Assembly: GCA_945907055.1 (NCBI GenBank)
Contig: CAMDSG010000123.1
Span: 1 to 5,382 of the forward strand
Direction: 5' to 3'
DNA: 5,382 nucleotides
From: Bifidobacterium breve
GTDB taxonomy: Bacteria; Actinomycetota; Acidimicrobiia; IMCC26256
Below, piece by piece: positions 4,197-5,382 of the stretch; position 1 is the stretch's first letter, and every line of letters starts with the position of its first letter. Under the pieces are notes generated by a model. The model did not search any database. It worked only from the letters and a program-made list of their open reading frames with translations, and had not been told where the DNA came from. Position numbers and translations under genes: made by a program.

Positions 4197-5382
4197 TGAC
4201 CGTACGTAAGGCCGTGTGGTTTTTAGTGGCATCGATCGTGATTGTTGTCGGTTCATTCTCGGCCACTCTCTTTGCAACAGATCACCGCCCCGTGCTTGGG
4301 TTAGACCTTCAGGGTGGTATCTCGGTAGTACTCGCCCCGATCGGCAACCCAAAACCAGATGCGATCGATAAGGCAGTCGACATTATTAGAAGCCGCGTAG
4401 ACTCTCTCGGAGTTGCAGAGCCGGAGATCAGCAGGCAGGGCAGCCTCATCATCGTTGACCTCCCGGGAGTTCGTGACCGCGAGAAAGCACAGCGCTTGGT
4501 GGGGAAGACCGCTGAGCTTCGTTTCCGAACTGTTCTCCAGAATGTCCCCCCACTTGGTTACACGCCGCCGACGACGACAACGCCGGCTGGCGCAAGTGGA
4601 GGAACCGGAACCAGTGGTACGAGTGGCTCAACAGGAGCCGTTACCACGACTACCGCTGCGTTGAATGAGATCCCTTCGACAACGCCAGAGGAGGATAAGG
4701 CTGGAGCAATTGTGATTCTGCCTGGGCGTAAGGAGGGCAAGGGCAACCCTGTGCGTTACGAGCTAGGGCCGACACTCCTCACCGGCGAGGCGGTCTCCAC
4801 TGCTAGCGCTGCGTTCGAGAATGGTTCATGGGGAGTAACTGTGAAGTTCACTTCCCAGGGAGGGATTGACTTCGTAGCGAAAGTCGCCAACCCAAATATC
4901 GGTAAGCAGGTAGCGATCGCTCTAGACGGGGTCGTGCAGTCTGCTCCCGTGATCAATGAAGGAATTACTGCCGGAAACCCGGTTCGTATCTCCGGCTCGT
5001 TTACTCAGGCTGAGGCCAAGGAGCTTGCACTTGTCCTGCGATTCGGGGCTTTACCTGTTCAGTTAAAACAGGAGACAGTAGATAGCGTCTCTCCGACGCT
5101 AGGCAAAGACCAACTTCGCGCTGGATTAGTGGCTGGGATTATTGGCCTACTTCTTGTCGGTCTCTATATGTTGATCTACTACAGGATTCTTGGATTAGTG
5201 GTCTGGCTAGGTCTCGGTATGACCGGTATGACCGTCTGGACACTGGTTTCATGGCTTGGTTTCACAATTGGGCTCACCTTGACCCTCGCGGGAGTAACGG
5301 GACTCATCGTCTCAGTAGGAGTCACAGTCGACTCTTACGTCGTATATTTTGAGCGCCTTAAAGATGAAACTAGGTCTGGGAA
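4196..5382 (+). CDS. secD: Protein translocase subunit SecD (3' truncated by window end)
   Basis: SecD works with SecF as a proton-driven membrane machine that pulls exported proteins out of SecYEG on the outer face. There are 395 codons plus two bases here; the end lies outside the window. Membrane span 1 is at about residues 8-27, followed by the conserved LGLDLQGGISVVL (34-46). The large external P1 region carries TGEAVSTASAAF (196-207), VALDG-like AIALDGVVQSAPVI (240-253) and LRFGALPVQL (281-290). Spans then follow at about 309-328 and 331-355 and from 356, reaching VTVDSYVVYFERLKDE (376-391). D379 corresponds to the E. coli SecD transmembrane Asp519 needed for function. A Thr/Gly/Ser-rich insert (about 123-164) interrupts P1. 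The ATG overlaps the yajC TGA by one base; a GTG one codon earlier (4193) is equally in frame. GAAGGA at 4175-4180 is the nearest ribosome binding site. secF is expected next. Confidence 0.97.
   Translation, partial: MTVRKAVWFLVASIVIVVGSFSATLFATDHRPVLGLDLQGGISVVLAPIGNPKPDAIDKAVDIIRSRVDSLGVAEPEISRQGSLIIVDLPGVRDREKAQRLVGKTAELRFRTVLQNVPPLGYTPPTTTTPAGASGGTGTSGTSGSTGAVTTTTAALNEIPSTTPEEDKAGAIVILPGRKEGKGNPVRYELGPTLLTGEAVSTASAAFENGSWGVTVKFTSQGGIDFVAKVANPNIGKQVAIALDGVVQSAPVINEGITAGNPVRISGSFTQAEAKELALVLRFGALPVQLKQETVDSVSPTLGKDQLRAGLVAGIIGLLLVGLYMLIYYRILGLVVWLGLGMTGMTVWTLVSWLGFTIGLTLTLAGVTGLIVSVGVTVDSYVVYFERLKDETRSG
4562..4687 (+). other. Low-complexity Thr/Gly/Ser-rich insert in SecD
   Basis: SecD residues about 123-164 are almost entirely Thr, Gly, Ser, Ala and Pro, including TPPTTTTPAGASGG and GTSGTSGSTG. 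They lie between the first conserved P1 segment (ELRFRTVLQ, 107-115) and the next (from about 186). This placement is expected to be outside the membrane. The reading frame is intact throughout, so this is a linker-like insert rather than a frameshift. Disordered inserts at this position occur in other actinobacterial SecDs. Confidence 0.75.

Noticed and set aside
4047..4352. Antisense reading frame of 101 codons across the yajC-secD junction
   Set aside because: It lies opposite two strongly supported genes, has no recognisable motif or ribosome binding site, and fits a shadow frame. The same applies to the other antisense frames opposite yebC, ruvA, ruvB and secD.
5216..5233. 9-bp tandem duplication GGTATGACC x2 in secD
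   Set aside because: It encodes GMTGMT within a membrane span of intact secD; a small in-frame repeat with no sign of wider significance.
1..5382. Mobile element, CRISPR array, tRNA, riboswitch or defence system
   Set aside because: I saw no transposase or integrase motifs, spaced direct repeats, tRNA-like cloverleaf or toxin-antitoxin pair; nearly all sequence is accounted for by conserved housekeeping genes.

Overview
The window is a housekeeping stretch, with all genes on the + strand. It reads as an actinobacterial chromosome of moderate GC (mid-50s % by eye). The gene order pdxT - yebC - [bcp] - ruvC - ruvA - ruvB - yajC - secD is the layout common in Actinobacteria. The SecD sequence around VTVDSYVVYFERLKDE also resembles actinobacterial SecD. 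The moderate GC and the frequent A/T-ending codons argue against a classical high-GC streptomycete or mycobacterium. A medium-GC lineage such as an Acidimicrobiia-type or uncultured actinobacterium is possible, but I cannot place it further from this sequence.

Layout: the window opens inside the 3' end of pdxT (vitamin B6 synthesis glutaminase), recognisable from its ARQG...FHPE C-terminus. Its stop codon overlaps the yebC start, and the yebC stop overlaps the start of a Bcp/PrxQ peroxiredoxin. A gap of about 130 bp follows. Next come ruvC, ruvA and ruvB, the complete Holliday junction resolvasome, joined by 4-base ATGA overlaps. A second gap of about 104-161 bp precedes yajC and secD, the accessory subunits of the Sec translocon, which also overlap. 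secD runs off the end of the window. The genes therefore form three translationally coupled blocks (pdxT-yebC-bcp, ruvCAB, yajC-secD) separated by two gaps, each containing an inverted repeat.

How the genes work together: RuvA recognises the four-way junction, RuvB drives branch migration and RuvC cuts. YajC and SecD, with a SecF expected just beyond the window, support protein export through SecYEG. YebC is a translation or transcription-associated factor, and Bcp removes peroxides. The co-location looks like a conserved neighbourhood rather than a shared pathway.

I see no mobile element, CRISPR array, tRNA, rRNA or clearly novel multi-gene system. The points most worth a second look are small: the ruvB-yajC gap (an orphan Shine-Dalgarno, a cryptic small reading frame and a hairpin touching the yajC ATG), the peroxiredoxin inserted between yebC and ruvC, the repeat-built N-terminal extension of RuvC, an altered conserved motif in RuvB, and the Thr/Gly/Ser-rich insert in SecD.
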